Numbered from the stretch's first letter, positions 1-7,307 are shown. The stretch is DNA of 61,465 bases from Cellulophaga baltica (GCF_900102165.1 NZ_FNBD01000016.1:1-61465), one strand, 5' to 3'. Notes: generated from the letters alone by a model not told the origin. Numbers and translations: made by a program.

Positions 1-295
1 AGGTAAGAACATCTTCTTTCTCTCGATCACCGCCGTATCTACATAACTACCATTTTTGTACTCTTTAGGGCGTTACAATGATGTGGTTGCTTACCCAGAT
101 AATTATGCCTCATATACGGTTTCTGTTCGTCAGTACCGAGTTTTGTAGTCCTGCTTCCTTCAGTCCTAGTCTCACAACTAGCAACCTTGCAGCTTACTAA
201 TGGTTCAAGGCGTTACACCTGCCCATAAGGGACTTGCACCCTCTAAATTAATTATTTACCTTTCGGTAAACAAAAGATGCCCATGCTGGGCACAC
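1..295 (-). other. Group II intron, 5' part (domain I), truncated by the window edge
   Basis: Read on the minus strand, the segment starts GTGTG followed by CCCAGCATGGGC. This fits the GUGYG 5' end of group II introns followed by a short hairpin. Further in is GGTGCAAGTCC, a motif common in bacterial group II domain I, then structured GC-richer sequence with no credible coding frame. The 5' boundary at 295/296 is set by alignment: the minus-strand sequence before it (TATACAGTGT) matches the corresponding end of the next repeat (TATACCGTGT near 1208-1217). The intron therefore splits the terminal core of an attC-like repeat. The reverse transcriptase and 3' end would lie to the left of the window. 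The identification comes from recalled intron sequence patterns, not from a covariance search. Confidence 0.6.
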
Positions 296-487
296 ACACT
301 GTATATAGCAAATAGGGCGTTCAATGGTTTACGAAAGTTCAGTGCTATTTACAAACACCTCCAAATCGTTGATTTAGCTTTTAACATGAATAAGATAAAA
401 ACAAAATACAACGCTTTGGCTCAGTGCAAACTTGAAAGGTTATCGCTTTCTACTGCCCTACTTGCCATATACTCAACGTTGTAGGGC
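296..487 (+). repeat. attC-like cassette repeat 1 (left end interrupted by the intron)
   Basis: This imperfect palindrome shares its layout with repeat 2: ATAGGGCG near the left (312-319), CTGCCCTAC near the right (453-461), and a terminal AACGTTGTAGGGC ending at 487. The last ten bases, GTTGTAGGGC (478-487), are the exact complement of GCCCTACAAC at 1201-1210, on the far side of the next gene. The intron has displaced the original left core. An open frame crosses this repeat and the intron but shows no protein-like features. Confidence 0.6.
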
Positions 488-502
488 ATATAAAAAACAA
501 AA

Positions 503-1219
503 ATGGGACATATTTCAATAGTTTACGGAATGATTAAATTGAATGATATTAAATCATTTAATAAAACTATACAAGAAATGAAACCTGATGAAAATTACCC
601 TTGGATTAGAGCTGAAATGTTTAACACTAAATCTATTGAACATCCATATTATTACGAGAGTCCAATAACAACTTTTGGGACTACTTATAAAAATTTAAGT
701 GGAGGAAATGATTGGTCTGAATTCATTTTAAAATTTGAATATTTACTTGGTAAAATCGACTTTGATTATGCAAGAATTAGATTTGAAACTGAATTTTTAG
801 GAGATTTTGAATTCTTTTGGGGTAGAAAAACTGGCAGAAAACCTGAGTTTTACAAAAAAGATGATTTAATAGAACGAGATAAATGGTTCTTTGGTTATGG
901 ATTTAGACATATGTACGGTGGATTAATTAGTGAAAATACTCCTGACATTCCTTTCGATTTCAAATACCCTCTCGAATTTGATGTAGACGCAAAAAATAGT
1001 TTTAATAAAAAAGTAGTTGAATTGAATGAAATTGAGATTGACACTAAAAAATATTTCAAAAATCACACTGAAATACTCAAAAATGATAATACGAATTTAA
1101 TATTGACTTATTTAAAATTAAATAACGTGATAGAATATGGTTGGGAAGCAGAAAAAGGGTTCTTTTTGAAAAGACTGAAAGAAATCAAAAAAGTAAATAC
1201 GCCCTACAACACGGTATAA
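503..1219 (+). CDS. Cassette-borne hypothetical protein, 238 aa
   Basis: I do not recognise this family. The protein is soluble, rich in Asn, Lys, Phe and aromatic residues, and has no signal peptide or membrane segment. ATG at 503 lies 16 bp after the terminal core of repeat 1, so it is the first usable start in the cassette. The last codons (Thr-Pro-Tyr-Asn-Thr-Val-stop) lie inside the left arm of repeat 2, so the stop codon is supplied by the repeat. The gene is alone between repeats and has no partner. Low GC and the repeat setting suggest horizontal acquisition. A defence or toxin role is possible for such cassettes, but nothing in the sequence shows one. Confidence 0.7.
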   Translation: MGHISIVYGMIKLNDIKSFNKTIQEMKPDENYPWIRAEMFNTKSIEHPYYYESPITTFGTTYKNLSGGNDWSEFILKFEYLLGKIDFDYARIRFETEFLGDFEFFWGRKTGRKPEFYKKDDLIERDKWFFGYGFRHMYGGLISENTPDIPFDFKYPLEFDVDAKNSFNKKVVELNEIEIDTKKYFKNHTEILKNDNTNLILTYLKLNNVIEYGWEAEKGFFLKRLKEIKKVNTPYNTV

Positions 1220-1402
1220 AAAACATAGGGCGTTTGTGCTAAACCGAAAGATCTGTGAATATTAACAAAGTCCGCTAAATATAAAATTTGGCGTTTATAG
1301 CAGAAAAGATAAAAGCAAAATATTTATATTTAGCTAAGTAATAAACCGAAATGATAGTGCTTATCACCTGCCCTACGGTTGTTATAATGAACGTTGTAGC
1401 TA
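1201..1402 (+). repeat. attC-like cassette repeat 2 (about 200 bp, most complete copy)
   Basis: The outer arms pair: CTACAACacggTATAA (from 1204) with TTATAatgaacGTTGTAG (ending 1399). The second arms pair: ATAGGGC (1225-1231) with GCCCTAC (1370-1376). A central hairpin is built on GCTAAAT/ATTTGGC (about 1273-1291). The first ten bases complement the end of repeat 1, and the last ten complement the start of repeat 3, as expected if each cassette carries matching ends. The segment 1268-1376 is close to 7156-7270 by eye. Confidence 0.75.
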
Positions 1403-1421
1403 ATTTAAGAAATTATAAATA

Positions 1422-1913
1422 TTGAATATTAGAAAAGCAATAGAATCCGATTTTGACCAAGTTTGGCTGATATTCTCAGAAGTCATTAAAACTGGAGACA
1501 CCTATGTCTTCAATCCAAATACACCGAAAAAGGATTTGAAAAAGCATTGGTTTGCAGATTATATGGAAACTTTTGTAATCGAAGATAATGGACAAATACT
1601 CGGAACATATATTATCAAACCTAACCAAATTGATTTAGGAAATCATATTGCAAATTGTAGTTATATGGTAAATCCCGACACGCAAGGAAGAGGGGTTGGA
1701 AAAAAACTTTGTGAACATTCGCTTGAAAGAGCAAAGCTACATAATTTCGAAGGAATCCAGTTTAATATTGTGGTAAGCACAAATAAAGGAGCAGTAGAAT
1801 TATGGAAAAAATACGGATTTGAAATAATTGGAACCACACCAAAAGGTTTTAGACATTCTGAATTAGGCCTGGTTGACACATACATTATGTATAAAGATTT
1901 GAAAGAAGAGTAA
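1422..1913 (+). CDS. GNAT-family N-acetyltransferase
   Basis: This 163-aa, single-domain GNAT acyltransferase would transfer an acetyl group from acetyl-CoA to an unidentified amine. The pyrophosphate-binding motif A is QGRGVG at residues 88-93, followed by the usual helix, and the C-terminal motif B region contains ELWKKYGF. The start is probably TTG at 1422: an in-frame stop lies at 1416-1418 and there is no nearby ATG. The gene is the only one in its cassette, bounded by GTTGTAGCTA (1393-1402) and TAGCTACAAC (1921-1930), a perfect inverted pair. GNAT genes are common integron cargo, including aminoglycoside acetyltransferases, but no substrate is implied here. The family call is firm and the substrate is unknown. 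Confidence 0.88.
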   Translation: MNIRKAIESDFDQVWLIFSEVIKTGDTYVFNPNTPKKDLKKHWFADYMETFVIEDNGQILGTYIIKPNQIDLGNHIANCSYMVNPDTQGRGVGKKLCEHSLERAKLHNFEGIQFNIVVSTNKGAVELWKKYGFEIIGTTPKGFRHSELGLVDTYIMYKDLKEE

Positions 1914-1920
1914 TAAAAAC

Positions 1921-2036
1921 TAGCTACAACAATACCTATAAACTATATGGGCTTTGGCTTCATCTAAAGGTTTAAGAATTTTTATGAAGTCCGCAAAATC
2001 TTTGGAATTTTGCTTTAAATATTAAAAGAAAAAAGA
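1921..2036 (+). repeat. attC-like cassette repeat 3
   Basis: It begins TAGCTACAAC, the exact complement of the end of repeat 2. It continues with ATGGGCTTTGG and the motif AAGTCCGC found in repeats 2 and 7, and has a perfect 7-bp stem (GCAAAAT/ATTTTGC, about 1992-2012). The right core (CGTTG-like) is not recognisable, so the right end is degenerate or has diverged. Confidence 0.5.
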
Positions 2037-2042
2037 AAATCA

Positions 2043-2867
2043 ATGAATAAACTACTAATTGGAGTAGCAACTTTAATTTTATTGGGTTGCAATACTGAAA
2101 TAAAAAAAGAAAACAATAAGAATAAACAAAATCCTAAAACAGAAATAAACGGAGAAATTAAGGTTTTAAACTTTGGAACTGCTCATTTAAGTCAAACATC
2201 AGACGCAAACTCATCTCAAATAGACTTGAGTGACCCAAATGAAAAAGCTGACTTAAAAAAACTCGTTGAAAAAATTGTTGAATTTAATCCTACTATTATT
2301 TGTCTTGAGTTGGAACCTATAAACAATGACTATATAGCTTCGACTTATTCGGAATATATAAAAGACCAAACCAAAAGATTAAATTACTCGGACGAATTAA
2401 ATTCCATCGGACTTGAAGTGGCTCGATTGAGTGGTACAAAACGAATTTATGGAATAGACAGCCAAACAGGATTTGATTATCCAAGCTTAGTCGAGATTGC
2501 CAATAAAAAAATCACTGATAGTCTTTATATTTCACAAGTAATGGATAACTACCAAAGGGTTAATGCTTTAAAGTTAAAAGAACAATTTAGAACGATTAAC
2601 ACGAGAGATTATAAAATGGAAACATTTGACTTATACAATTTCTTAGCAACACAACATACCACAGGAAATCAAGAAGGAGTTGATGAAATTACTAAATTCT
2701 ACCAACGGAATTTAAAAATGTATAGCAATTTTAACGACATAGAAATGACAGAAAATGACAGGATTTTTATCCTTTTAGGAGCAACACACACTGCGTATTT
2801 TGACATTTTTCTGGAAAATAGCCCAAAATTTCGATTAGAAAATCCGAATGAATATAATGATTACTAA
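2043..2867 (+). CDS. DUF5694-like lipoprotein, 274 aa
   Basis: This is a predicted outer-membrane or periplasmic lipoprotein with a short hydrophobic leader and lipobox LLGC (Cys16). The mature part begins with a Lys/Asn-rich tether to about residue 38. It then has a domain opening LNFGTAHLSQ and closing LGATHTAYF (about residue 245), a layout I associate with DUF5694 and, more distantly, TraB/PrgY-like folds. The acidic LELEP segment near residue 96 and the terminal GATH motif are candidate functional sites. The biochemical role of the family is not known to me. The gene sits alone between repeats 3 and 4. Confidence 0.65.
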   Translation: MNKLLIGVATLILLGCNTEIKKENNKNKQNPKTEINGEIKVLNFGTAHLSQTSDANSSQIDLSDPNEKADLKKLVEKIVEFNPTIICLELEPINNDYIASTYSEYIKDQTKRLNYSDELNSIGLEVARLSGTKRIYGIDSQTGFDYPSLVEIANKKITDSLYISQVMDNYQRVNALKLKEQFRTINTRDYKMETFDLYNFLATQHTTGNQEGVDEITKFYQRNLKMYSNFNDIEMTENDRIFILLGATHTAYFDIFLENSPKFRLENPNEYNDY

Positions 2868-2869
2868 AA

Positions 2870-3012
2870 GGTACTAAGCATAATGTCGTGGATTAGTAAT
2901 GCTTGTTCTCGTCTACTTCTGAAAATCCTCGCAGATTTTCAGTTTGGTGTGTACTTGCTAAGCAAAGTGCTAATCTACACAACTACTCAAAGCCCAAACC
3001 GTTAACCATTAT
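2870..3012 (+). repeat. attC-like cassette repeat 4 (second structural type)
   Basis: This is a long imperfect hairpin with a perfect 9-bp apical stem, CTGAAAATC (2919-2927) and GATTTTCAG (2934-2942), around loop CTCGCA. The flanks pair outward: gtcgtggattagtaatgc on the left with gtgctaatctacacaac on the right. The right end reads AAACCGTTAACC. The primary sequence differs from repeats 1-3, but the position between single genes is the same. There is no T-tract, so a simple terminator is less likely. Confidence 0.6.
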
Positions 3013-3107
3013 TAAAAAAAGAGAACCATATTTGAAATAAAATATAACTCTTTTTAATAGGTAGAAAAGCGTTTATAAAGAATAGATTTCTAATAAAATT
3101 AAAAAAA

Positions 3108-3476
3108 ATGAGTTATGACATTACGGCCGTAGAAAGAAATTTTGCAATGAAGTGTAGGTCTGAAAATAAGGATCTAGGACAGATTCTAGAAGAAACTCCT
3201 GAGATTGTCCCTGAATTCACTCAAGAATCAAGAAAAACTATAATCAAGTTTTTAACCACAGAAGAACCTTATGTAATAGAATCGGAACAAGGTCCTGAAA
3301 TAGTGTTTAAGCATAAAGAGGCTGAATCTGTTCAAGTTACCTTAAGAAGGAATACCCTTGATTTTTCAGCTGGATTTTCGGAAAAATGGACAATTCTTGA
3401 TACGACTGCACTCGTAACTATAGAGCCAGGAGCCGAGATTATGAGGTTTGATTTTCAAGATGCAGAATGGGGATAA
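3108..3476 (+). CDS. Hypothetical protein, 122 aa
   Basis: I do not recognise it. The N-terminal third is charged and helical in appearance. The C-terminal part alternates hydrophobic and polar residues like a beta sheet and ends in an acidic, aromatic tail (FDFQDAEWG). There is no signal peptide, so it is probably cytosolic. It is a single-gene cassette between repeats 4 and 5, with ATG at 3108 after an AT-rich leader. No partner is visible and no function is proposed. Confidence 0.6.
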   Translation: MSYDITAVERNFAMKCRSENKDLGQILEETPEIVPEFTQESRKTIIKFLTTEEPYVIESEQGPEIVFKHKEAESVQVTLRRNTLDFSAGFSEKWTILDTTALVTIEPGAEIMRFDFQDAEWG

Positions 3477-3484
3477 AAAAACAA

Positions 3485-3620
3485 TTAAATTTCTCCTTAA
3501 TCTAAGACTCTAGTCTTGCAAGACTCCTAAATTCTAAAATCAGGCGCATTTAAATTTTTGCTAAATTAGGTCCTTAGATACGCCAATAATAGCCCAATAA
3601 CAAGTTTGAATACTTTAAAA
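3485..3620 (+). repeat. Palindromic intergenic element, probable cassette repeat 5
   Basis: It contains the perfect 14-bp palindrome AGTCTTGCAAGACT (3512-3525). Outer partners ggcgcat (around 3543) and atacgcc (around 3577) face each other across AT-rich sequence. The position between two single genes matches the other repeats, but the sequence matches none closely, so the assignment rests on position and symmetry. Confidence 0.4.
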
Positions 3621-3632
3621 AAATAGCAAGAA

Positions 3633-4160
3633 TTGATTGTGAATTTTAGAACTATTGAATATTTAAAATCTGGAAACGAAAGGCAAAAACTTGCTTTTTC
3701 CGAAATCAAAAAGCATAAAGTTTTAGAGAAACTTAAAAAATATAATCCAATTTTGACAGGAACTATTCCAATTGAAATAGATGTGCCTGAAAGTGATTTG
3801 GACATAATTTGTGAATGTCAAAATCATTCTGAATTTAAAGCATATTTATTAGATCAATTTTCTCAAAAAAAAGACTTTAAGGTGTATTCAATATTACAAA
3901 ATGACATTGAATCGACTATTGCCGAGTTTAAAACGGAAAATTTTTTGTTTGAGATTTTTGGACAAAATATTCCTACCGAGAAGCAAGATGCATATCGACA
4001 TATGATTATTGAAAGAAATATTTTAGAAGAAAAAGGTTTTGAATTTAAACAGAAAGTAAAAGATCTAAAATCGAGCGGAATAAAAACGGAACCTGCTTTT
4101 GCAAAATTATTAGGATTAGAAGGTAATCCATATATTGAATTATTAAAGTTAGAAAAATAA
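3633..4160 (+). CDS. DUF4269 protein, nucleotidyltransferase-like
   Basis: This 175-aa soluble protein matches the DUF4269 pattern. It has an N-terminal YLKSGNERQ segment, then LTGTIPIEIDVPESDLDI at about residues 41-58, where the G-T and S-D-L-D elements resemble the active-site loop of polymerase-beta-type nucleotidyltransferases. The rest of the domain (histidine pair QDAYRHM near residue 123) is also typical. No leader is present. The start is TTG at 3633 or GTG at 3639, with no suitable ATG upstream. Antitoxin-like or nucleotide-transfer roles are known for related folds. No toxin partner is adjacent, so the role is left open. Confidence 0.75.
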   Translation: MIVNFRTIEYLKSGNERQKLAFSEIKKHKVLEKLKKYNPILTGTIPIEIDVPESDLDIICECQNHSEFKAYLLDQFSQKKDFKVYSILQNDIESTIAEFKTENFLFEIFGQNIPTEKQDAYRHMIIERNILEEKGFEFKQKVKDLKSSGIKTEPAFAKLLGLEGNPYIELLKLEK

Positions 4161-4164
4161 ATAC

Positions 4165-4285
4165 CGCCCACAACCCAGGTAAAATTAGAGGCTATTTTTG
4201 GTTAGTTCACAAAAATTCTCACGGATTTTTATTCGGTTTTATTTCCTAAATTTAAAGCTTAAAACATGTAAATAACCGGAGTGGC
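4165..4285 (+). repeat. attC-like cassette repeat 6 (third structural type)
   Basis: It starts CCCACAACCC, consistent with a CAAC core. A hairpin forms between AAAAATTC (4211-4218) and GGATTTTT (4223-4230), with one G-T pair. It ends near ATAACCGGAGTGG before the next gene. The layout matches repeat 4, but with a different apical stem and arms. Confidence 0.5.
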
Positions 4286-4300
4286 TAATAAAAAAATGAT

Positions 4301-5065
4301 ATGTCAATAACAAAGGAAGCCGAATTAATCGGAATGAAAAAAATTAGTGAAGTTGTTGGAACAACGCTAAAATTAATGAGAGAGTACGCTAAAATTGGTA
4401 TGTCTACTAAAGAGCTTGATGAATATGGCGGCGAAATTTTGAAGAGTTATGGAGCTAAATCTGCACCTTTCGAGACTTATGGTTTTACTGGTTATTCTTG
4501 TATTAGTATAAATAAAGAAGCGGCACACGGTATACCTTCAGAGAAAAAAATATTAAAAGAAGGAGATTTAGTTAATATTGATGTATCGGCAGAACTTAAC
4601 GGATTTTGGTCTGATAATGGTGGTTCTTTTGTTCTTGGAAATGACATTCATAACCACCAACCTCTTGTAGATGCTTCTAAAGATATTTTACGCAAAGCAA
4701 TAAACAATATCAAAGGTGGAGTGAAAATTTCAGATATTGGATATTTGATAGAAACTGAAGCAAAAAAATCTGGGTTCAAAGTCATTAAAAACTTGGCTGG
4801 TCACGGAGTTGGTAGAAGTTTACATGAAGAGCCGGAAAATATATTAAACTACAGGGTAAGAAGTAATAGAGAACGATTTAAAAAAAATACAACGGTTGCA
4901 ATTGAAACTTTTATTTCAACAAAGTCCACTATTGCGGTTGAACTGAATGACGGTTGGACTTTAGTAGGAAATAAAGGTGGGTATGTAACCCAACACGAAC
5001 AGACAATATTAATTACAGACAAGAACCCTATTATTTTGACAGAATCAAATGGAATGTGGAATTAA
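4301..5065 (+). CDS. map: Type I methionine aminopeptidase, accessory copy
   Basis: This cytosolic metalloprotease would remove the initiator Met from nascent proteins. At 254 aa it has the usual length. All metal ligands are present: Asp94 (NIDVS), Asp105 (SDNGG), His168 (GHGVG), Glu202 (AIETF) and Glu233 (QHEQT), plus substrate-side His76 in AAHGIP. The site around Asp105 reads SDNGGSF, where canonical enzymes have DTSRTF-like sequence, so activity should be similar but the pocket differs. It lies in the cassette array rather than in the ribosomal-protein operon where the housekeeping copy usually sits. It is therefore probably a second, acquired copy. ATG at 4301 follows repeat 6 directly. 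Confidence 0.88.
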   Translation: MSITKEAELIGMKKISEVVGTTLKLMREYAKIGMSTKELDEYGGEILKSYGAKSAPFETYGFTGYSCISINKEAAHGIPSEKKILKEGDLVNIDVSAELNGFWSDNGGSFVLGNDIHNHQPLVDASKDILRKAINNIKGGVKISDIGYLIETEAKKSGFKVIKNLAGHGVGRSLHEEPENILNYRVRSNRERFKKNTTVAIETFISTKSTIAVELNDGWTLVGNKGGYVTQHEQTILITDKNPIILTESNGMWN

Positions 5066-5103
5066 TCATTTGATAAAATAACCTTATCTGAACCCATTAA
5101 AAT

Positions 5104-5481
5104 TTACGAACAGTCATTACAAACCCCAGTTAGAACACAGTTGGCGTTTTGGACTCTATAGCCATTAGGAACGGAATACGTTACCGGCACTTGCAAGCAT
5201 TCAATTGTGTCACACGATAAACATCGAAAATGAAAGTGATGTTGAAGAACCGCTGCTTGATTCTCACATTTTTTGCAAATGGCAAAATACTGTTTCCCAT
5301 CCTCTGCAACAATTCTATGGACTAAATCGTCCTTACAAAATCTATTCAATACTCGGTATATAGTTGCCCTATTGATTTTAATATCAAGTTGGTTTTCAAT
5401 AGCGTCTTGGCTCAATGCTTTTTTTGAATTTAAAAGTAAATTTAAGACCGCTTCTTTTGTAGGCGTATTTCTTCGATTCAT
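5104..5481 (-). CDS. Fur-family metalloregulator
   Basis: This 125-aa repressor has an N-terminal winged helix, with recognition segment INRATIYRVLNRF at about residues 36-48. The C-terminal metal and dimer domain has structural zinc cysteine pairs Cys87/Cys90 and Cys121/Cys124. The histidine cluster HHFHF (81-85) would form the sensory site. Whether it senses zinc, iron or peroxide cannot be read from the sequence. It is divergent from the oxidoreductase at 5567, and a perfect inverted repeat begins 4 bp before its ATG, implying autoregulation. Fur-type proteins inside a cassette array are unusual. Confidence 0.88.
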   Translation of the reverse strand: MNRRNTPTKEAVLNLLLNSKKALSQDAIENQLDIKINRATIYRVLNRFCKDDLVHRIVAEDGKQYFAICKKCENQAAVLQHHFHFRCLSCDTIECLQVPVTYSVPNGYRVQNANCVLTGVCNDCS

Positions 5482-5484
5482 ACA

Positions 5485-5507
5485 TTATTGCGAATAAGTT
5501 GCAATAA
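5485..5507. promoter_or_regulatory. Probable Fur-type operator 1
   Basis: The site is the inverted repeat TTATTGC-9 bp-GCAATAA, perfect in both 7-bp halves. It lies immediately 5' of the Fur-family start codon and overlaps the candidate -33 element of the divergent oxidoreductase promoter, so binding could repress both genes. Confidence 0.6.
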
Positions 5508-5528
5508 TACAAAAAAATTGTATTTTTG
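5499..5528 (+). promoter_or_regulatory. Bacteroidota-type promoter for the oxidoreductase operon
   Basis: The -7 element TATTTTTG (5521-5528) fits TAnnTTTG. A TTG at 5499-5501, 19 bp upstream, can serve as the -33 element. The expected transcript start is about 5533, downstream of the longer TTG-initiated frame's plausible ribosome site. This supports ATG 5567 as the start. Confidence 0.5.
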
Positions 5529-5538
5529 GCAACACACT

Positions 5539-5557
5539 ATTGCGACTAGTTCGCGTT
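5539..5557. promoter_or_regulatory. Probable Fur-type operator 2
   Basis: ATTGCGACTAGTTCGCGTT resembles operator 1 (both open ATTGCGA) and is partly palindromic around CTAG. It lies just downstream of the predicted transcript start of the oxidoreductase, a typical position for repression. Confidence 0.45.
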
Positions 5558-5566
5558 AAAATAAAA

Positions 5567-6568
5567 ATGAATAGAAGAGAAATTATACAATTAATTGGAG
5601 TATTAGGGCTAGTTCTTGCGCTACCGAAGCCCATATCGCTCTTCACTCAACACAACAGCAAAATGGATAACAAAAAATTTGAAGTAATAATTATTGGTGG
5701 GAGTTATGCAGGACTTTCTACAGCACTGAGTTTAGGACGTTCATTGAGAGAAACATTGATCATAGATGCGGGAAAACCGTGTAACCGTCAAACACCACAT
5801 TCTCATAATTTTCTGACCCAAGACGGAAGTTCTCCCAGAGAAATAGCTAAAATCGCTAAAAGTCAATTAGCTATATATGACAGTATCAAATTGTATAACG
5901 GACTTGCCGTAAGTGGCAAGAAGATTAAAAATGGTTTTGAAATCACAACCTCAAATGGTGATGTTTTTACAGCAAAAAAGCTGGTTTTTGCTTCAGGAAT
6001 TAAAGACATAATGCCTGACATACCTGGATTTTCACAATGTTGGGGAATATCTGTAGTACACTGTCCTTATTGCCACGGTTACGAAATACGAAATAAAAAA
6101 ACATCTATAATCGCTAACGGAGAAAGAGCATTTCACCTTGCATCTTTAGTGAAAAATTTAACAAAAGAGATTACAATCATCACTTCGGGTACGAAGGAAT
6201 TCAAAGAAAACCAACTCGATACATTAAAGCAGTACAATATTAAAATTGTAGAAAAAGAAATTACAAGGCTTGAACATAAAAATGGGCAATTAGAAACTAT
6301 TGTATTTAAAGATGGTAGTAAAGAAAATTATGAGTGTGCATATGCTTCAATCCCATTTGAACAAAATTCTAGCATACCAAAACAATTAGGCTGTGCATTT
6401 ACGGAACACGGCCATATTGAGGTCAATTCTATGCAGAAAACTACAGAAGAAGGCGTTTTTGCTTGTGGCGACAATAGTACGTTAATGCGCTCTGTAGCAA
6501 TAGCAGTTTCTGGAGGAAACATTTCTGGAGCTGTGGTTAATAATGAATTAACACAGGAATTTTTTTAA
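5567..6568 (+). CDS. Thioredoxin-reductase-like FAD/NAD(P) oxidoreductase with N-terminal leader
   Basis: This flavoprotein disulfide oxidoreductase has the FAD-binding motif IIIGGSYAGLSTA near the N-terminus, a redox-active CPYCHGYE dithiol, and a second FAD contact GVFACGDNS near the C-terminus. The CPYCHGYE form is closer to the low-molecular-weight TrxR-like/GliT-like group than to classical TrxB. From ATG 5567 the protein begins with an Arg-Arg pair and a hydrophobic stretch resembling a Tat leader or membrane anchor. A second Met at 5663 would give a leaderless cytosolic enzyme, so both starts are possible. It is divergent from the Fur-family gene, with operators between them, and is followed after 1 bp by a small ferredoxin-fold-like protein. 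Confidence 0.82.
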   Translation: MNRREIIQLIGVLGLVLALPKPISLFTQHNSKMDNKKFEVIIIGGSYAGLSTALSLGRSLRETLIIDAGKPCNRQTPHSHNFLTQDGSSPREIAKIAKSQLAIYDSIKLYNGLAVSGKKIKNGFEITTSNGDVFTAKKLVFASGIKDIMPDIPGFSQCWGISVVHCPYCHGYEIRNKKTSIIANGERAFHLASLVKNLTKEITIITSGTKEFKENQLDTLKQYNIKIVEKEITRLEHKNGQLETIVFKDGSKENYECAYASIPFEQNSSIPKQLGCAFTEHGHIEVNSMQKTTEEGVFACGDNSTLMRSVAIAVSGGNISGAVVNNELTQEFF

Positions 6569-6569
6569 T

Positions 6570-6815
6570 ATGGTGGATGTCGTTATAACAAACGTAAAAT
6601 CAGAATGTCACTCAGAAGAAATTCTGCAATTTTTAAAAAACAAGTATCCAACTCTAAAAATCAATTTTGACTTGGAAGATTTCAACAAACCCTACCCTTG
6701 TGGCCATTCTATTTTAAGGATTGAGGGTGATTTAATTAATACAAATACTATTGTGCAAGAACTTAAAAGCAAAGGAATTGAATGTGATTTATTAGAGGAT
6801 AAAATTTGTAAATAA
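6570..6815 (+). CDS. Small heavy-metal-associated-like protein, 81 aa
   Basis: The pattern of strand, helix, strands, helix and strand with scattered cysteines (Cys13, Cys44 in YPCGHS, Cys75, Cys80) suggests a ferredoxin-like fold such as HMA domains. The canonical CxxC of copper chaperones is absent, so metal binding is an inference. It is co-transcribed with the oxidoreductase (1-bp gap), and so presumably under the same Fur-type control. It may be a redox or metal partner of that enzyme. Confidence 0.55.
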   Translation: MVDVVITNVKSECHSEEILQFLKNKYPTLKINFDLEDFNKPYPCGHSILRIEGDLINTNTIVQELKSKGIECDLLEDKICK

Positions 6816-6816
6816 C

Positions 6817-7088
6817 ATGGCACAGATTTGGGAAACAGCTTTTAACAATTAGCAAGAAACGTGGGGAATGAACCCTGCACAATCTGCTGAACTGACAAAG
6901 CGTTTATTTATTGAAAATAGATTAAAAAACTACCAATTTCAGGAATCGGATATGGACGAAATGCGCAAGCGTTTCTCGAAAGTGCAATACATGTAAACGG
7001 AATTGAGATTTATAAATGCACCTGATTCATTTAGAAAATTTAGGGAGAAAATGTGGAATGAAAATGTTATACACAAATGGGGACAGTA
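6817..7088 (+). pseudogene. Broken SAM-dependent methyltransferase
   Basis: ATG 6817 opens a frame with an in-frame TAG at 6850-6852 (after Phe-Asn-Asn). It continues QETWGMNPAQSAELTKRLF, as in small class I methyltransferases. A frameshift near 6931 moves the SAM-binding motif I (GIGYGRNAQ) into another frame, which stops at about 7025. The remaining sequence is short and scrambled. The ORF is therefore interrupted at least twice and truncated. It lies just downstream of the Fur/oxidoreductase genes and ends before repeat 7. Confidence 0.7.
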
Positions 7089-7089
7089 A

Positions 7090-7289
7090 AAGCTGTCAAC
7101 ATCGCTAAAATTAATACAGGTTTTAGAGCTTCATTTAAAGTTTAGAGCCTGTAACTAAGTCCGCCAAATATAAAATTTGGTGTTTGATAGTAGAAATAAT
7201 GATAGCAATATATATATATATATTTAGCTAAGCAATAAACCGAAACGAAAGTGCTTATCACCTGCCCTATGATCCTTTTATTGAAAGTT
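7090..7289 (+). repeat. attC-like cassette repeat 7
   Basis: From AAGTCCGCC (about 7156) to CACCTGCCCTAT (7270) it closely follows repeat 2, including the hairpin CCAAAT/ATTTGG and the stretch TAGCTAAGCAATAAACCGAAA. A dinucleotide TA run lies inside. The left part (AACATCGC, TTTTAGAGC) and right part (GAAAGTTAGC) are diverged versions of the cores. Confidence 0.7.
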
Positions 7290-7307
7290 AGCTTTAATTA
7301 AGAAAAA

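Noticed and set aside
200-484. 94-codon plus-strand open frame
   Set aside because: It runs through the group II intron and repeat 1, with no plausible start site or protein features.
2919-2942. Simple intrinsic terminator after the DUF5694-like gene
   Set aside because: The hairpin lacks a T-tract and is the apex of a much longer palindrome at a cassette boundary. Termination may be a side effect only.
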